Source: Cinclus cinclus
Taxonomy: Eukaryota > Chordata > Aves > Passeriformes > Cinclidae
NCBI RefSeq assembly: GCF_963662255.1
Contig: NC_085046.1
Span: 129,935,332-129,999,331, forward strand
DNA: 64,000 nucleotides
Direction of reading: 5' to 3'
The translations under genes were made by a program, and so were the position numbers. This document shows positions 52,016 through 64,000 of this stretch, piece after piece. Each line of letters begins with the position of its first letter. The first letter of the stretch is position 1. Below the pieces are notes generated by a model. The model was not told the DNA's origin. It did no database searches and saw only the letters and a list, made by a program, of their open reading frames with translations.

Positions 52016-52844
52016 CAGTGATAATTACAGCTTTATTGAAATTCCTCCTGCATTTGCCTACTTTGACAGTATTCTCCCCAACAGTTTTGTAAGGGAGCAG
52101 AAAGAGCAGCCCTGCTTCTATATCTGTAATGCATTTCAGATGATGGGAGTGCACTGACACAGCTCAGAGAACAGCTGCAGGCAAGAGGAGCAAACAATTC
52201 TAAGAACAGAATAGTGATCATTTAAACCTAGGATTCTGTTGTGTAAGGGAGCAATTCTTCCATCTTGAAAGGATATTGAAGAAATAAAGCAAGATTCTGG
52301 GCTGGAAAGCAAGACTGCTTAAGGGAATGGAAAAGTTCTTACTTTGAGAGACACCAAAAACATTCACATCTTTGTCTCTAGGAAGGTATGACTAAAGATA
52401 CAAACTGATCCTAGTTCAAAAAAAATAGGGCTCTAAAGGTAGCTGATGTCCACCTAAGAACAAGGGAATGAATGCTCAGTGACATGCTAAGTGTGTTGCA
52501 TTTGAAACTATTAGAGAGAGTTGGCTTTTTTATGTTACATTAACAATCCTCTTAGTCACAGAGGCAGTTGGATGTCTTTCATTGGTCACCTTCATTCCCC
52601 TGTGCATTTCCCACCTTTCCCGTGTTCCCAACCCACCCTCATGGAACACCACAATTCAGTGTAAGGAAGTCCCACATTCTCACATTCTCTACCCTTGCAG
52701 AGTCTTCTAGCTGGGGAAGAAGTACTTTGAGCTGGGATGGGCAAACACTGTGATTTCAGCCAACCATCCTCTTGGGCCCCAGAGCTTCTCAGCTGCTGAT
52801 GGCCAACAGTATCTTCAGGAGCTGGACACAGTCCCTCAGCCACA

Positions 52845-53095
52845 CCTTGTCACAGAAGAGGTAGAAAATATCTCTGGAGCTTGTCTAGTCCTGCTCAAAG
52901 CAGGAACAGGTTGTCCTGTTGGGTTTTGAATCCCCAGAGGTATATACTCCATCCATTGTGGGCAGCCTATTCCCATAACTTAACTGTCCACACATAAAAA
53001 AATAAAATTAAAAAATCTTGTATTTAAAGGTAATACCTGGTTCAATTGATGCCCTTTGTCTCTTGTCCTTATTTAGGATTTACTGTCCATGAAAT
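52845..53095 (-). mobile_element. CR1 LINE fragment (degraded)
   Basis: Shows GCTTGTCTAGTCCTGCTCAA, GTTTTGAATCCCCAGAGGTA, TTCCCATAACTTAACTGTCC and TGCCCTTTGTCTCTTGTCCT, the order expected of an old reverse CR1 copy. Boundaries are uncertain. Confidence 0.7.
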
Positions 53096-54579
53096 GCCTG
53101 CCTGTATGTCACATCTGACTGGAATGACGTAGTGATTTCAAAAGTTGTTAAGAGGAAAGGCAGCAGGTTGAGGAGGAGCTTGAGACTGTAGCAGTGACAC
53201 ACAGAGGTGATGTTAATATCTGTAACAGGAAGACTGTGTATGAACAGAATGGGGGAAGAGGAAGCAGAACCAGTGGTTGCTTTTAGGTCCACACAGAACA
53301 TTCTTACAGGTGTGGGAGAAGAGCAGATATCCCCTTCATCCTGTGATACTTCTAGGAAACTTTCACTCTGAGTTCCTGTCAGATTTAGTGAATATCAAGT
53401 TATACCTTCCATTAATTGCTAAATCAATTTTTTCCATGTGTTTCAGAGACAGCTAGTAACACGGAATAGAAGTTGTCTCAATGAACGTCCTCTTCTTGTA
53501 CCTGCTCTTCTGTTCACATGAATATTTTAAAATTTTATTGGGCTGGGAATATAGAAAGGCCTTTACGGATTGAAGCACAAGCTGAGACACATGAATAGGA
53601 GGCATCGGAAAAGGTTTTACATAATACAGATTTTTTGAAGTCAAGCTGCCAAGACTTCAAGTGTTTGAAATACCCAAACTTTCATCTCCCTGCCACAGAG
53701 TGCCTTCTACACACACCAGGATATTTTTTCAACAGCAGTATGATCATTCCTTTTTCAATTAGGAGTTTTCCCAGGTTCTGATAACTGATTTCAAATTGTT
53801 GAAACCTTCAACCAACATTATATAGGATAAAGACTAGAGTGTAGCTTTTTTGTCTTTAAATGATTGCATGTAGGCAGTGCCTCTGAGTGCCTGGACTACC
53901 TATGTAGGCAGCTGCTGAAGTGTACAGCACATAGAGGACTGGCAGAGGAAAGTGCTCATTTACCAAGCTCTAACTCAATGCAGAGGTGAGAAAATAGAAG
54001 ATATCAGAGTGCAATGTCCAGTGCCCACCTATGTGATGCTCACGTCCCATTTTTAAACTCAAATTTATTGAAGGGATTGTAGTACAATGTATGTGACGAC
54101 TTCTGCAGAACCAGGGAGAAGAGGGTATTTTTAACTGAGTGGGATGTTTTAGGTGTATAAATCCTAGAATATAACTTCACAGCTGTTAGCATTTGTGGTC
54201 AGTAATAATCTGTCTTTAGCTATGTAGCTCTCCTCATATGCATTTTTGGCTTCTAAAATGGATTTCTAAGAGAGAAAATACAAACTTGTCTAAGAGGAAA
54301 ATATAAGCCTGTTCCCAAACAAAAAGGTTACCCATTACCTATTAAAGGTTACCTATAATAATATTATTATTATTACCTATTATATATTTCCCTGTAGTGC
54401 TGTCCTGGAGAAACGCTATCAGGGACTGTCTAAGTTATTTTCCAAAATGCTAAATAATCATTTTGGAGATGAAGATGAAAGGCACTTTTTTCAAACAAAT
54501 TTCCTGTGAAAACAGGCCCTGGATGATTTGTGCTTTGGGTCAGATAAAGAGTAGAAATTTGTTCTGATGGTAAATGTTA

Positions 54580-54860
54580 CAGGATCAAAGAACCAATTAG
54601 GTTGGAAAATACCTCTAAGTTACTTGAGTCCAAATGTTGACTGACGACGACCTTGTCAACTAGAACATGGCAGTAAGTGCTATGGCCAGTCATTTCTCAT
54701 CCAGGGATGGTGACTCCACCACCTCCCTGGGCAGTCCATTCCAATGTTTAACAACCCTTTCTGTGAAGGAATTTCTTCTGATGTTCAACCTGAACCTCTG
54801 CTGGTACAGCTTGAGGCTATGTCCTGTGCAAAGGGACTCTAATCTAATACATTGCTGGGG
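54580..54860 (-). mobile_element. CR1 LINE 3' fragment
   Basis: Reverse CR1 tail: AGGTTGGAAAATACCTCTAA, ATCCAGGGATGGTGACTCCA, CCCTGGGCAGTCCATTCCAA, TTTCTGTGAAGGAATTTCTT and CAGCTTGAGGCTATGTCCTG. Confidence 0.93.
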
Positions 54861-56653
54861 ACTGTGTTTACAAGATTCTCTGGCATAACGATGTACGACA
54901 TGAGAAAAGATCAGTTACCTAAAAATGGCAAGCACAATATTGCTCTTTTATTAGCTTTATTGTATTAAAACACTTTTAAAAAATCCTGTCCCCTGCAAAT
55001 TATACAAATCCCCTCTAAGAGATCATTTCATACTGCATGTACATGTCTGACTCCAGCTGACTCTGGAATGTATTGTATAATCTAATTGATATCCTTGGCC
55101 TATTAACCTTTTGTGTAAGCTGATAGTTCTTGGCTATATCACTAAATCTAAGGTTTTCTGCTTGGCAGCATTTTTATGAACTTGTCAGCTTCATTTAATG
55201 TCAGCTTCCTGTAGGCAACACCATAAACTTTTAGAACCCGAATGCATACTTCTTTTTTTTTGCAATTTTTTGCTAGGTGAATGCCACTTTTAATTTATTT
55301 TTTCAGTTTTTCTGCCTTCTGTAATAGACAAGCTAAAACGAGCTGCTAGTTCTATTAAAAAAAATTCAAACAGAAGTAGTCAAAGTTTTTATCCACATAC
55401 TCAAACCATTCCATGAAAAGAAGCCACGAAAAAAACCACCATGCACTTTTGAGAGCTGAGGAGTGGGGGAACAGGTAATGAGCAGAATGAGAACACCCCA
55501 AAGTGACATAGGACTGGGCTGAATGTCCAACCATGCGTCAGGATGCCCCAAGCACTTCCATCTTCAGCTGCATCTCATGGCTGATTTCCTCCTGTGAGCA
55601 GGGAATTCAGTTCAGCTACCAGCACAGCCCAACTCCAAAACACAGGAGATTAAATTGGTAAAGACAGGCTGACTACTGGAAAGATCATTAATTGCAGTCT
55701 GGCAAGCATTAAACTATTTTTAAGCATAACCCAACAAGAGCTCTGTGACAGATCAGTAGTATTCATAGCAGCAGAGGAAGCTGCACTTGGAAATAAAATG
55801 TGAAGATACAAGGGAGTCAAAATGACCTGCTCACCTGAGAGTCACTCTTTCTACCACTGTTGTAACAAGGAAGACAGGTACTATGTATGTTCTTCCTCAC
55901 TGTTCAGTTTCTTTAGGCCACTAAGCAAAACAGATGAAAAAAGAGGAATATAAACCAGTCAGTGACTCAACAGTAGCAATCTTTCTCAATCATCTTCATC
56001 CTTATTCTAAAATCACAACAGGTGAATGCTCGTTTTCCTTTCCTAAAGAGGAAATATGCTTGATACTATGTTAAAAATGATAATAATAAAAAAGGTTAAA
56101 AGTTAAAAACACCTTAATAATCAAAATGTTTCTGCTAAAAATATGCTGAACACCCCAGCCCTGAGAAGTCAGATGTCCCTACCATGCAAATTTAATTAAG
56201 ATCTAGTATTCCTGGTCTGGGAGCTACCAAAGCATGTACCATGGAGAAAGGGCCAGTGCCTACAGTCATTTGGCTCTGCAAACCTGGGACTACACAGAGG
56301 TTGCAAGAAACAGAAACTGGTCTGTCAAAGAGCATTCTCATGTTAAATGTTGGGAAAAGGATATGCTCCAATATTTGTGCTTACAGGATATACCTCCCAG
56401 ATCCTAAGCAACATAATCCTTTTTTTTAATACAGTGGAGCACTTTTGATGCTTGTTTTGTATTTTATCAAAGGCTAAACAATCTTTAGCCCTCAACTTCA
56501 TCCAAGGTAGAAGTAACAATTCCTCACTGCAGGGAGTACTGGGCAGTACACTTGAAAGAACAAACTTAATTTCCAAGCCAACAAGAAAGTTCTGGTAGAA
56601 TTTTTTTTTCTAATTAACAAATTTGCATTGTTTAATCTGTAGAGAATATAATC

Positions 56654-56720
56654 ATTTAAAGAAGAAAGAGTCTTACACTTTTAAAGTAGAGAGAAGAATT
56701 TAAAGAAGAAAGAGTCTTAC
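56654..56720. repeat. 44-bp-spaced direct repeat
   Basis: The 23-base string starting ATTTAAAGAAGAAAGAGTCT occurs exactly at 56654-56676 and 56698-56720. It looks like a local tandem duplication. Confidence 0.85.
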
Positions 56721-58708
56721 TAAAAGAAACACCTGATAGAACATACACATTTCAGTACTCTATACATTGCTTTACTCTTGCAGAAAGGGAAGACCTGTTT
56801 TGCTGTGTTTTTTTAGTTCTTGTGATACAAACAAATTTTAAATGTTGCCATCAGGATGCCACAAGCTGAATTGCAACTTTGTATTTTGTATGCAGCTCAG
56901 TCTAGCAAAGGGGGAAAAAATCAGTTTTTAACATACCTCTGTAAAAACCTGGATTTCTTAAATGTCTATGTACTTAGTAGTTTGCAAATTAAGACCTAAG
57001 AGATTGGCTTTTCATATTGGAGAATCATGGGTGTTGGCCTTTTTGTTTTAAAGAATAGAATCAAATAGTATAACTCCGCTTAAAAAAAAAAAAAAATGTT
57101 TTACACTTCTCTGTGGAAGGCTGATTTTTTTTATTTTGAAAACTACGTTAGAGCTGTAAATAAGAGAGTTTATTTCGGTTATTCTAGATGTCCTGTACCA
57201 GAAGAATACATATCAAGGAAATGTCTTGAATGGCTTTGATTTAAATATATAGTCTAAAAACTACAACTGCTTTCACCTGAAGAATCATAAAGCTAAAAGC
57301 AAAATTCACTTCCTGAGTTTTTGCAGAATGGCACTTAGTTACTGACAAAAACACTTTATGCAAGCATTGTGTTCTGCCGTGTGCATTGCATCCAGCACGG
57401 AACTTTTTCCAGGTGTTTCATCTACATTTCCGTCTCAGACTGTCTCTTACTGTGGCAAGCACTGGTGTATTCACTCTCCTACCATCGAAGTCTCCCAAGG
57501 AGCGCTATAATGGACGTAGATGCCAAAAAAATACCGCAACTGCCATCTAGTGTTGGGTTCGAGATGGGCACAAAGGCTGCGGGACACAGGTTATAGGAAG
57601 GCAGTGGGGAAGAACTCGAGCGGTAAGAAGGGATAAACGATTGTGGTTATAAAAGGCTAAACTTAGCTCATGTTCCAGACTCTTGAAATCAGCTGATTTA
57701 CCGTGAACTTGAACTCAATCTCCTACATGATTAATCAGTGAAATAAATCCCAATCAAGTAATTACGCCTAAACAAAGCTGTAACAGAGAAACCTGAATAT
57801 AAATTAGGGATTAAACTCAACGTAAAAATTTAAATGTAACTCAATTCAATTACTTTATTTTAAATTATTAATAATTGACAAAATGAAAGGACATCTGCTT
57901 TGTGTTTCCTAGAAAGTCACAGCTATATTAGTTAGTACTAACTCTTTCCCAGCAAGTCTGACTATGTTTTTCTTAGGTGGGATTGCTTATGGAGTCAGAG
58001 CTATAGAGCATAAAATACATTATTAGTACAGCCAAAGAGCGAGAACAAGAACAGAAGCCAAAACTAATCAAAGTTTATGTACAGGAAGTTTATTTAGAGA
58101 AAATGTAGGCATTTTTCAAAGGCTGTTTGGAAGTTTGCTGTTTGAAATAACAAAGACATTATCTTGCTTATAATAAAAATAATTATCTCCCAAAGAAAAA
58201 AAATCCTTATATCTGCACATATTTGCTGTGACAACCTCACTATGAATCTTTTTTTTATATAGTGGTATAAGTTATAAGATCAGTGAAAAGAAGGAATGGC
58301 TGTTTCACATCACATCTAGGACTGGTAAGTAGGGCTGACTGTTCTCACAGTATCCATTTCTACTTGAAAGAAGATCAATACAGAAGGATGGGATAAGTTA
58401 CTAGCATCACCAGTTGGACTTGTCAATATTGCTTAATCATCTCATCAAACCAATGCTTCTGATCTTATTGGCAGAGGAAAAAAAATAGAAGAACTGTCAT
58501 GACATGGTAGCTGAAAGCTTCCTGTCCTGGAGAATTTAATCCTTAGCTATTAGGGTGTAGATAATAAGCCTATTCTTTTGGTTCAAATTATTTATTATTG
58601 AAAAAGCAAGCTGGAGACTTTTTTTGTAATGGAGTATCAAACCACAATCAGAAAAAGAAAAGTTTGTTCCCATAACAGACAAACACATTTTTGCTGTTGC
58701 AATTATAT

Positions 58709-58714
58709 TTTATT
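58709..58714 (-). terminator. RIDA: Possible RIDA poly(A) signal
   Basis: AATAAA on the minus strand about 705 nt after the stop codon; another lies near 58588. Which is used cannot be decided from sequence. Confidence 0.35.
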
Positions 58715-59418
58715 CTCGTTAAACATTTTTTTAATTTTTGTTGCTTTTTTTAAAATCAAAACATAGTCAAAGTTGAATTGCTATGAAAAAGGACTATGAA
58801 AAAGGTTACAGGTAGATATTAATTTTCATCTAATTTATAAAGGTACCGCTTTACTTCAGAAAAGCATAATTTTCTTCCTTCTGAAATTAATATTAACTTT
58901 CTCACGCAATCGCTTACATATGAAAACATCAGTCCCAACAGTAATCTATTATATGAAGCAAGAAGTTAAAAAAATTCAGAAGCAAATAAAGTAAAATTTC
59001 TCAGAAGATGAGTGCTAAGCAATTCAAGTGTTCCATTTTCTCATTTGTCATTTTTTCTGATTTAAAATTGTTCCTAAAAACCCACTACAGCAAATCAGTA
59101 TAGTTTTCCATGTCCAGATCACCCATAGTACAACTCTAATACATTCACCCAAGTATGTACCTTAATACCTGAATATCCAGTCACCTCCACAAAGGGCAGG
59201 GCCTGTCCTGCAATCTGGCTCAGCTGATTTTAGGCACTTTTCAGGGTTTGCCAGCAGAGAACTCATTGTAAGTCCTGAAGAAAACACCTTTCCTTAGTAA
59301 GTTTACTGATTTCAACTGTGTGCAACTGCTGTTAGTCAGCTGTGGGAATCTGATACAAAGGAGAAGTATTAACTAAATCAAAAACCGTCATTGTAAGATA
59401 TCCAGTCTCTACTTATAG

Positions 59419-62400
59419 TCATGCTGAAGCATCTTGGAGAGGTCCCTGAATGGCAATAGCTTCAATCTCAACTCTGGCCCCCTGGAACAAAACAATGAAG
59501 AAACATATTAGGAGTTTAACATATCTATGTTATGAAGCAATCGGATGAACAACACAACTTCATAAGAACAGACTGATATTTGAGAGAGATTATATTTCTG
59601 ACAGTTGTATTACTGATTTAGCAATGTTAGTAATATTGCAAATCCAATTTATGCTCACTCAAGTATCATAACCCCTTATTTCTAATGTTTTATCTATCTT
59701 CCACCAAAAAGAAATAAAGAAATGTGCATCTCATATTCAGATCTCTGATAATGTATGGGAATAAGAATAGTATACTTAGAAAATAAACTAATTAAGAGTC
59801 TCCATTAAAATAATTGCAATCAAAGCTATTTCAGAATAAGAATAGCTGTCAGAATGCTTCAATAGTAAGGTATTCCAGAAAATGTTGGGGTTTTTGTAGA
59901 CAGACAAGTGACACTTACTCTGGGCAAAGCAGCAACTTGATAGGCTGCTCTGGCTGGGAAGTTTGCCTTGAAAACTGTAATTTAAATAGAAACATCCAGC
60001 AATCACTAAACTTGGCTTGATAAAACACAGTTCAAAGTAATCTGTATAAAATGCAATCATTGGAACAGTTTCAGGTTCAAGGCTACAAGACTTCTATGCC
60101 AGCTATCATTTCCCCCTTGTTTTGCTTTGGTGACTGACAGCTCTCAATCTCAGCAAGCCACCACTCATCCCCAAGCAGTCAGCTGCAGTTGTGACAGACA
60201 ACTTGCATTCTGCTGACACTGCAGGGCCTTAACACAAACTTGGCTGAGAAAGGAAGATTAAATCAGAATGGTGGTCATCCAATTTCAAACACCAGGGAGT
60301 GGGAGATGGCCCTTGCACAGAAAGAGAAGGAAAGAGAAACAGGCCCCTGCCAAAAGAGTCATAAGCAAAGATCCCAGATTCACATAAAGTCACCAGTTCA
60401 ACCTTATTCATATCATAGGAAAACAGAGGAAAAAAATAGGCCCTTGATTTATTCCTCTGTGCCCATTTAGACCTGACAAATACAGATATTAGAACAGGGG
60501 TAAGGCATGGGGGAGGGTACTGGTAAAGATATTAAGAGCTGAATTTATATAATAGAATATTTCAGGTAGAAAAGAATGTTTAAAGATCATATAGTCCAAT
60601 TTACCACCATGCCACAGCCAAGAACATCTTTCATTATATCAGGTTGCTCAAAGTCCTGTCCAATCTGACTGAACACTTCCAAGAAATTTGCATAATGAAA
60701 TGTAAATTTTACTAGTGACAGTTATCACAAAACTGTTAATAATGGCAATTTTAGGGTTCTGCATTGAGATAATAACTCACAATCAAAGAACAGCAGCCAC
60801 TGTTTTCTCAAACTCTAGGTTAGAGGCAACAAGTAACTAAGCAGGCAGCTGCTAGGCAGGTCTAGTTTTACCCTGTTTAAGCATTCACAAGCCCCAGTAC
60901 AGTAGGAAACTCTTACTTGCTCATCAATATGACTTCATTCAAGACCAGATGTTGCTATCTAATTAAAAGCCAAAGCTATATAAATAAGGAGCTCATGCAA
61001 ATTGTCCCAAATTATTTTGCACAACACAACTCGCTGGAATCACCTATTTCAGTCTACATTCAGTTTTGTTGACCAAGCATTGTTCTCTTTTTCTTCAAGG
61101 GGAGCAGCATGGCTCATCCTTGTATAAAGAACAAGCCCTGTCCCATATCAACAACCCTCAAGTTGTTTAAAGATACAGACTTTAAAGAAATGGAGATATA
61201 AAATCTGAAATTCAGCATTTGAAGGCTGCCTACGGTAGAATTATAGCCAGGACAGCAGAGCATCAAGCAAGATAAAGAGGCAAAGATCAACGTACAGGGA
61301 CAGCAGGAGCTGATCTTCACAGGACAGTGAGTTAGTGGGATGGTAGAACACAAATCCACAAGAATTTAGGCTCTGCTTGATCTGGTACTTAAAAATTAAA
61401 TTTTTAAAAAATTTGTAAAGGAATTTCAAATATGGGACTACATCATCTGAGTCATTAAAATACTTTGACTACCACAAACATAATTTGTTCCACAAGCCAT
61501 AATAGTAAAACACAAGCAAAATATCTACTTACATTGTTTGTAAACATCATTAATATCATTGTAGTCCTTCATGTCTGCCATCAAAACTGTAGTCTTCACA
61601 ACTAGAAATCATGTAAAGGCAGTTATTTTACACCTCTGACTTGCATACAAAAATTGAAAAACTTTAGTGCATTTCTTGCTTTTATTTCATACATTTCTTT
61701 CAAGTATTCTAAACATTCTGAAAAGTTTTGCATATAGATATTGACCATTAGAGCTACAACCTCGGAAAACCACCTAAAAAATTGGAGTGCCTAGTATGCA
61801 ATAAAACTTTAAGGAATTCCTGACTAGCTCTGAAAAAGCCAAATTCTTCCAAGAGGCACTGAACTGATAAGCAGATCAATTAAAATAACTGTTGTAAACC
61901 AGCTGCTGGCAATAACTTATCTGCTGCCAGGAAAAAAAAGTTCATAGAAGGTCTGAAAATATAGTCTATGCTAGAAATTTTTCCCAGGACTGCCTAACCC
62001 AGCAATAATCCTGGTGTAGCTCCACTAGTAGAGTCCTCCACCCAAAAAGTATTGAGAGTGTTGAAAATATTAACACCACAGATACAAACCTGCTTTCACC
62101 TGAAGCAAAGCCTGGGATGCTTAAAATGTCTGTAGTCATTGCAACACTGCTTGTACCTGAGCTTCTCCAGTTAAAATTAAAATATTAATACCACTTGGTG
62201 AAAGCCAGTGTTCCATTGATACCTATTACAAAGACCTGCATGTAGATTTATTTCTTTCATTTTTTAACCTAAATTCACAATTTCTCTTGTTTCTTCCAGT
62301 TATTGGTAACAATTGAGTGTTAAGCGAATAGTTGTTTTTTTTTTCCCCCAAAAGGTCACTTGATTTTTTTATATTTTAATTCAGGTAAAAATAACCACCT

Positions 62401-63136
62401 GTTTGCCACAGTCACAGCAGCACCTACCATTGCCATAGTCACAGCCTGCAGCTTTCAGGATTTCTCCCATGTTTTTTAGAGCCTAAAGAAAAGTGACACA
62501 AAAATCTTTTCACTATCAGCTGGGTTATATTTATTTACGTATGTAAATACGACTTGTGACCTGGCTGAATCCATGTTTTACTGTAAGTTCAATCAGCAAA
62601 ACCTTATCTGCCAATAGCAGACTGACCTAAATAAAAATTAATAAAAGGGAGCATCTAATAAATATTAAACCATGCATTTGTTATATGTAAATACATGATG
62701 CAGCTCCATCTCATCCTATTACCTCACTCCACCTCTTTGCTGCTGGGGGAGTAAAACTTTACCTGACTCAAGGCAGGGTTTTTATTGCTTTGCTTCAAAC
62801 ACTGATTCTTTCTTACCTGCCTACATGAAACAGATTTCTACCCTGACCTCCAAGTTTTCCAAGTTGTTGGAAAAATGACAGCTTTAGTTAAGATGGAATG
62901 ACTTCCTCCTGCTTTTTCCCTCATCTGGAGGTTGTGATGTGCTTTCTAGTCTCCTCAGTTTCTCACAATTCCATGTTTAATTAGACACATGTCAACTCCA
63001 CTACAAGTTAATTGCTGGAAGACTTCTTACCTGCTTGGCTTCCTCCTTTGCCCCTCCAGAGACAAGCTGCCCAGTGGAAGGTTCCAGCCCTATCTGCCCT
63101 GCAATGTACATTGTCCGGTCCACCAGCACGGCTTGG
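59419..63136 (-). CDS. RIDA: 2-iminobutanoate/2-iminopropanoate deaminase (RidA), 5' exon outside window
   Basis: RidA hydrolyses reactive enamine/imine intermediates made by PLP enzymes such as threonine dehydratase, releasing ammonia; it also goes by HRSP12 and UK114. Minus-strand exons: 63031-63136 (QAVLVDRTMYIAGQIGLEPS ... EEAKQ), 62428-62482 (ALKNMGEILKAAGCDYGN), 61533-61601 (VVKTTVLMADMKDYNDINDV then YKQ), 59919-59974 (FKANFPARAAYQVAALPR) and 59419-59481 (GARVEIEAIAIQGPLQDASA, stop). Phases match throughout and sites are GT-AG. The substrate-binding Arg lies in the conserved PARAAYQVAALP segment. The window gives 115 aa plus a split codon; adding the roughly 22 residues of the missing first exon gives the usual 137. 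I found no first exon up to 64000. Confidence 0.97.
59482..59918 (-). other. RIDA: RIDA last intron
   Basis: A 437-nt AT-rich intron. I see nothing else in it. Confidence 0.7.
59975..61532 (-). other. RIDA: RIDA intron with a CR1 fragment
   Basis: A 1.6-kb intron between the exons for VVKTTV and FKANFP. It carries a CR1 remnant at 60545-60700 and nothing else I recognise. Confidence 0.65.
60545..60700 (-). mobile_element. CR1 LINE 3' fragment
   Basis: Degraded reverse CR1 tail: AATAGAATATTTCAGGTAGA, TTTAAAGATCATATAGTCCA, CAGGTTGCTCAAAGTCCTGT and GAACACTTCCAAG. Confidence 0.85.
61602..62427 (-). other. RIDA: RIDA intron between ALKNMG and VVKTTV exons
   Basis: AT-rich intron without recognised repeats or genes. 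Confidence 0.65.
62483..63030 (-). other. RIDA: RIDA intron between QAVLVD and ALKNMG exons
   Basis: A 548-nt intron with nothing recognised inside. Confidence 0.65.
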
Positions 63137-64000
63137 CTGAAAACATAAGTGACATTTTAGGTCTAATGTTTCCCCATAAAAACATTTCAAATTTCAAATC
63201 TGAAAGCACATTTCAAAATTTTTACAGTACTTTATAATGTATCAGAAAGAAAATCTGAGATTATGCACATGCAAACCTGCACATGCAGTCATACATCAGT
63301 CTGCTTATACTTTTGAAGAGCTGGTATTACACCATCTATGGAAGGGCATAGCTCTGCCCTTGAGGAGATAAACCCTGTTCCTTGCAAAGGCACCAGGTAT
63401 GAATGCAGCAACACAACACTAAACTGAGCTACATGTTCCACAGAGCAGATAGCACAGAGGGAAAGCAGAGTAAATAAAAACATTTTTTGCACCTGCCCAG
63501 ATAAATATTCCGTCTGAGTCTGAGAAGCAAACAATACCTTTCAACTACATTTCAACTATACAGCAATGAAGGGAAAAAAAAAAAAAGTCAAAAGAGATTT
63601 AAAATTTTTCTTCTTAAACAGGCACTGAAAATGAGTTACAGCTGTGAGGAGACACCCTGCACCCTGGTTCTCTGGCAGTATTCCTCCAGAGTAATGGATT
63701 TGGCCAGCCAGCAAAACACCTTGATCACTCCATCCCCAGAACAATTACTCTCCTCTCACCAAATAACCTGAGTGACTTCTTGGCTGGGTTAATTCGGAGG
63801 AATGCAAAATTCAAGCTATTTGCAAAACATTTATATAAAAATGTTAAGTGGGTTTTTGTTGATTTGGCAATTATTAATGTCCCGACTACAAAGGGGATAA
63901 AAGTTAAAAACAAAGATTTAAACTACCTAGTAAGTATTATGCAAGAGAAACAACTTAATTCTCTTCAACCAATAATTAAAAACATTTTGCAAAGAAATGA
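63137..64000 (-). other. RIDA: RIDA first coding intron (partial)
   Basis: Begins at the acceptor TTTTCAG next to 63136 and runs off the right edge. I looked for the exon encoding the RIDA N-terminus (ending IGPYS) and did not find it. Confidence 0.65.

Larger units (their letters stand above)
50500..58700. other. Intergenic, ERICH5 to RIDA
   Basis: About 8.2 kb of AT-rich DNA with four CR1 fragments (listed separately). A possible small ERICH5 exon lies at 53447-53469 (acceptor TTTCAG, ETASNTE then TAG), only relevant if the donor at 50169 is used. A 23-nt direct repeat sits at 56654 and 56698. I see no other gene. Confidence 0.55.

Overview
The window looks like a bird genome, probably a neoavian. 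Evidence is the recurring truncated CR1-type LINE remnants, compact introns, and the gene order matrilin-2 (+), RPL30 (-), ERICH5 (+), RIDA (-), which matches the block on human chromosome 8q22. No species can be named from sequence alone. All calls were made by eye from translated exons, splice sites and recalled family knowledge; no database search was run.

Positions 1-29240 hold the 3' two thirds of MATN2 (matrilin-2, an extracellular-matrix filament adaptor). There are fifteen intact 123-nt, phase 1-1 EGF exons, one decayed EGF exon (4003-4122), two exons for the second von Willebrand A domain, a linker exon, and two coiled-coil exons separated by a textbook U12-type AT-AC intron. The in-window coding sequence is 2,666 nt: two leading bases, 887 codons and a stop. 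The notable feature is a tandem array of twelve near-identical EGF cassettes (9775-16045), in a block of five and a block of seven with many introns of 88-214 nt, where human matrilin-2 has only about three or four of this class. The EGF exon matching human EGF4 is dead: it lacks its first cysteine, has an in-frame stop, and has lost the donor GT.

Positions 30750-34514 hold RPL30 on the minus strand. All five exons are visible, encoding 115 aa, with a 5'-TOP-like start in a CpG island. Intron 4 carries a well-formed H/ACA snoRNA candidate at 31068-31203, matching the known association of SNORA72 with RPL30.

Positions 34515-43560 are intergenic: GC boxes upstream of RPL30, a CR1 remnant, a probable solo retroviral LTR (about 38440-38766), and a 209-bp GGAA microsatellite. 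Positions 43600-50480 hold ERICH5 (+), a small Glu-rich protein with an N-terminal MGCSSS acylation signal, predicted at 208 aa and shorter than the human protein.

Positions 50480-58700 are repeat-rich intergenic DNA with several CR1 fragments. Positions 58700-63136 hold RIDA (-), the reactive-intermediate (enamine/imine) deaminase; five of its coding exons are present and the first lies beyond the right edge. The four genes are unrelated in function and are neighbours by conserved synteny, not an operon.
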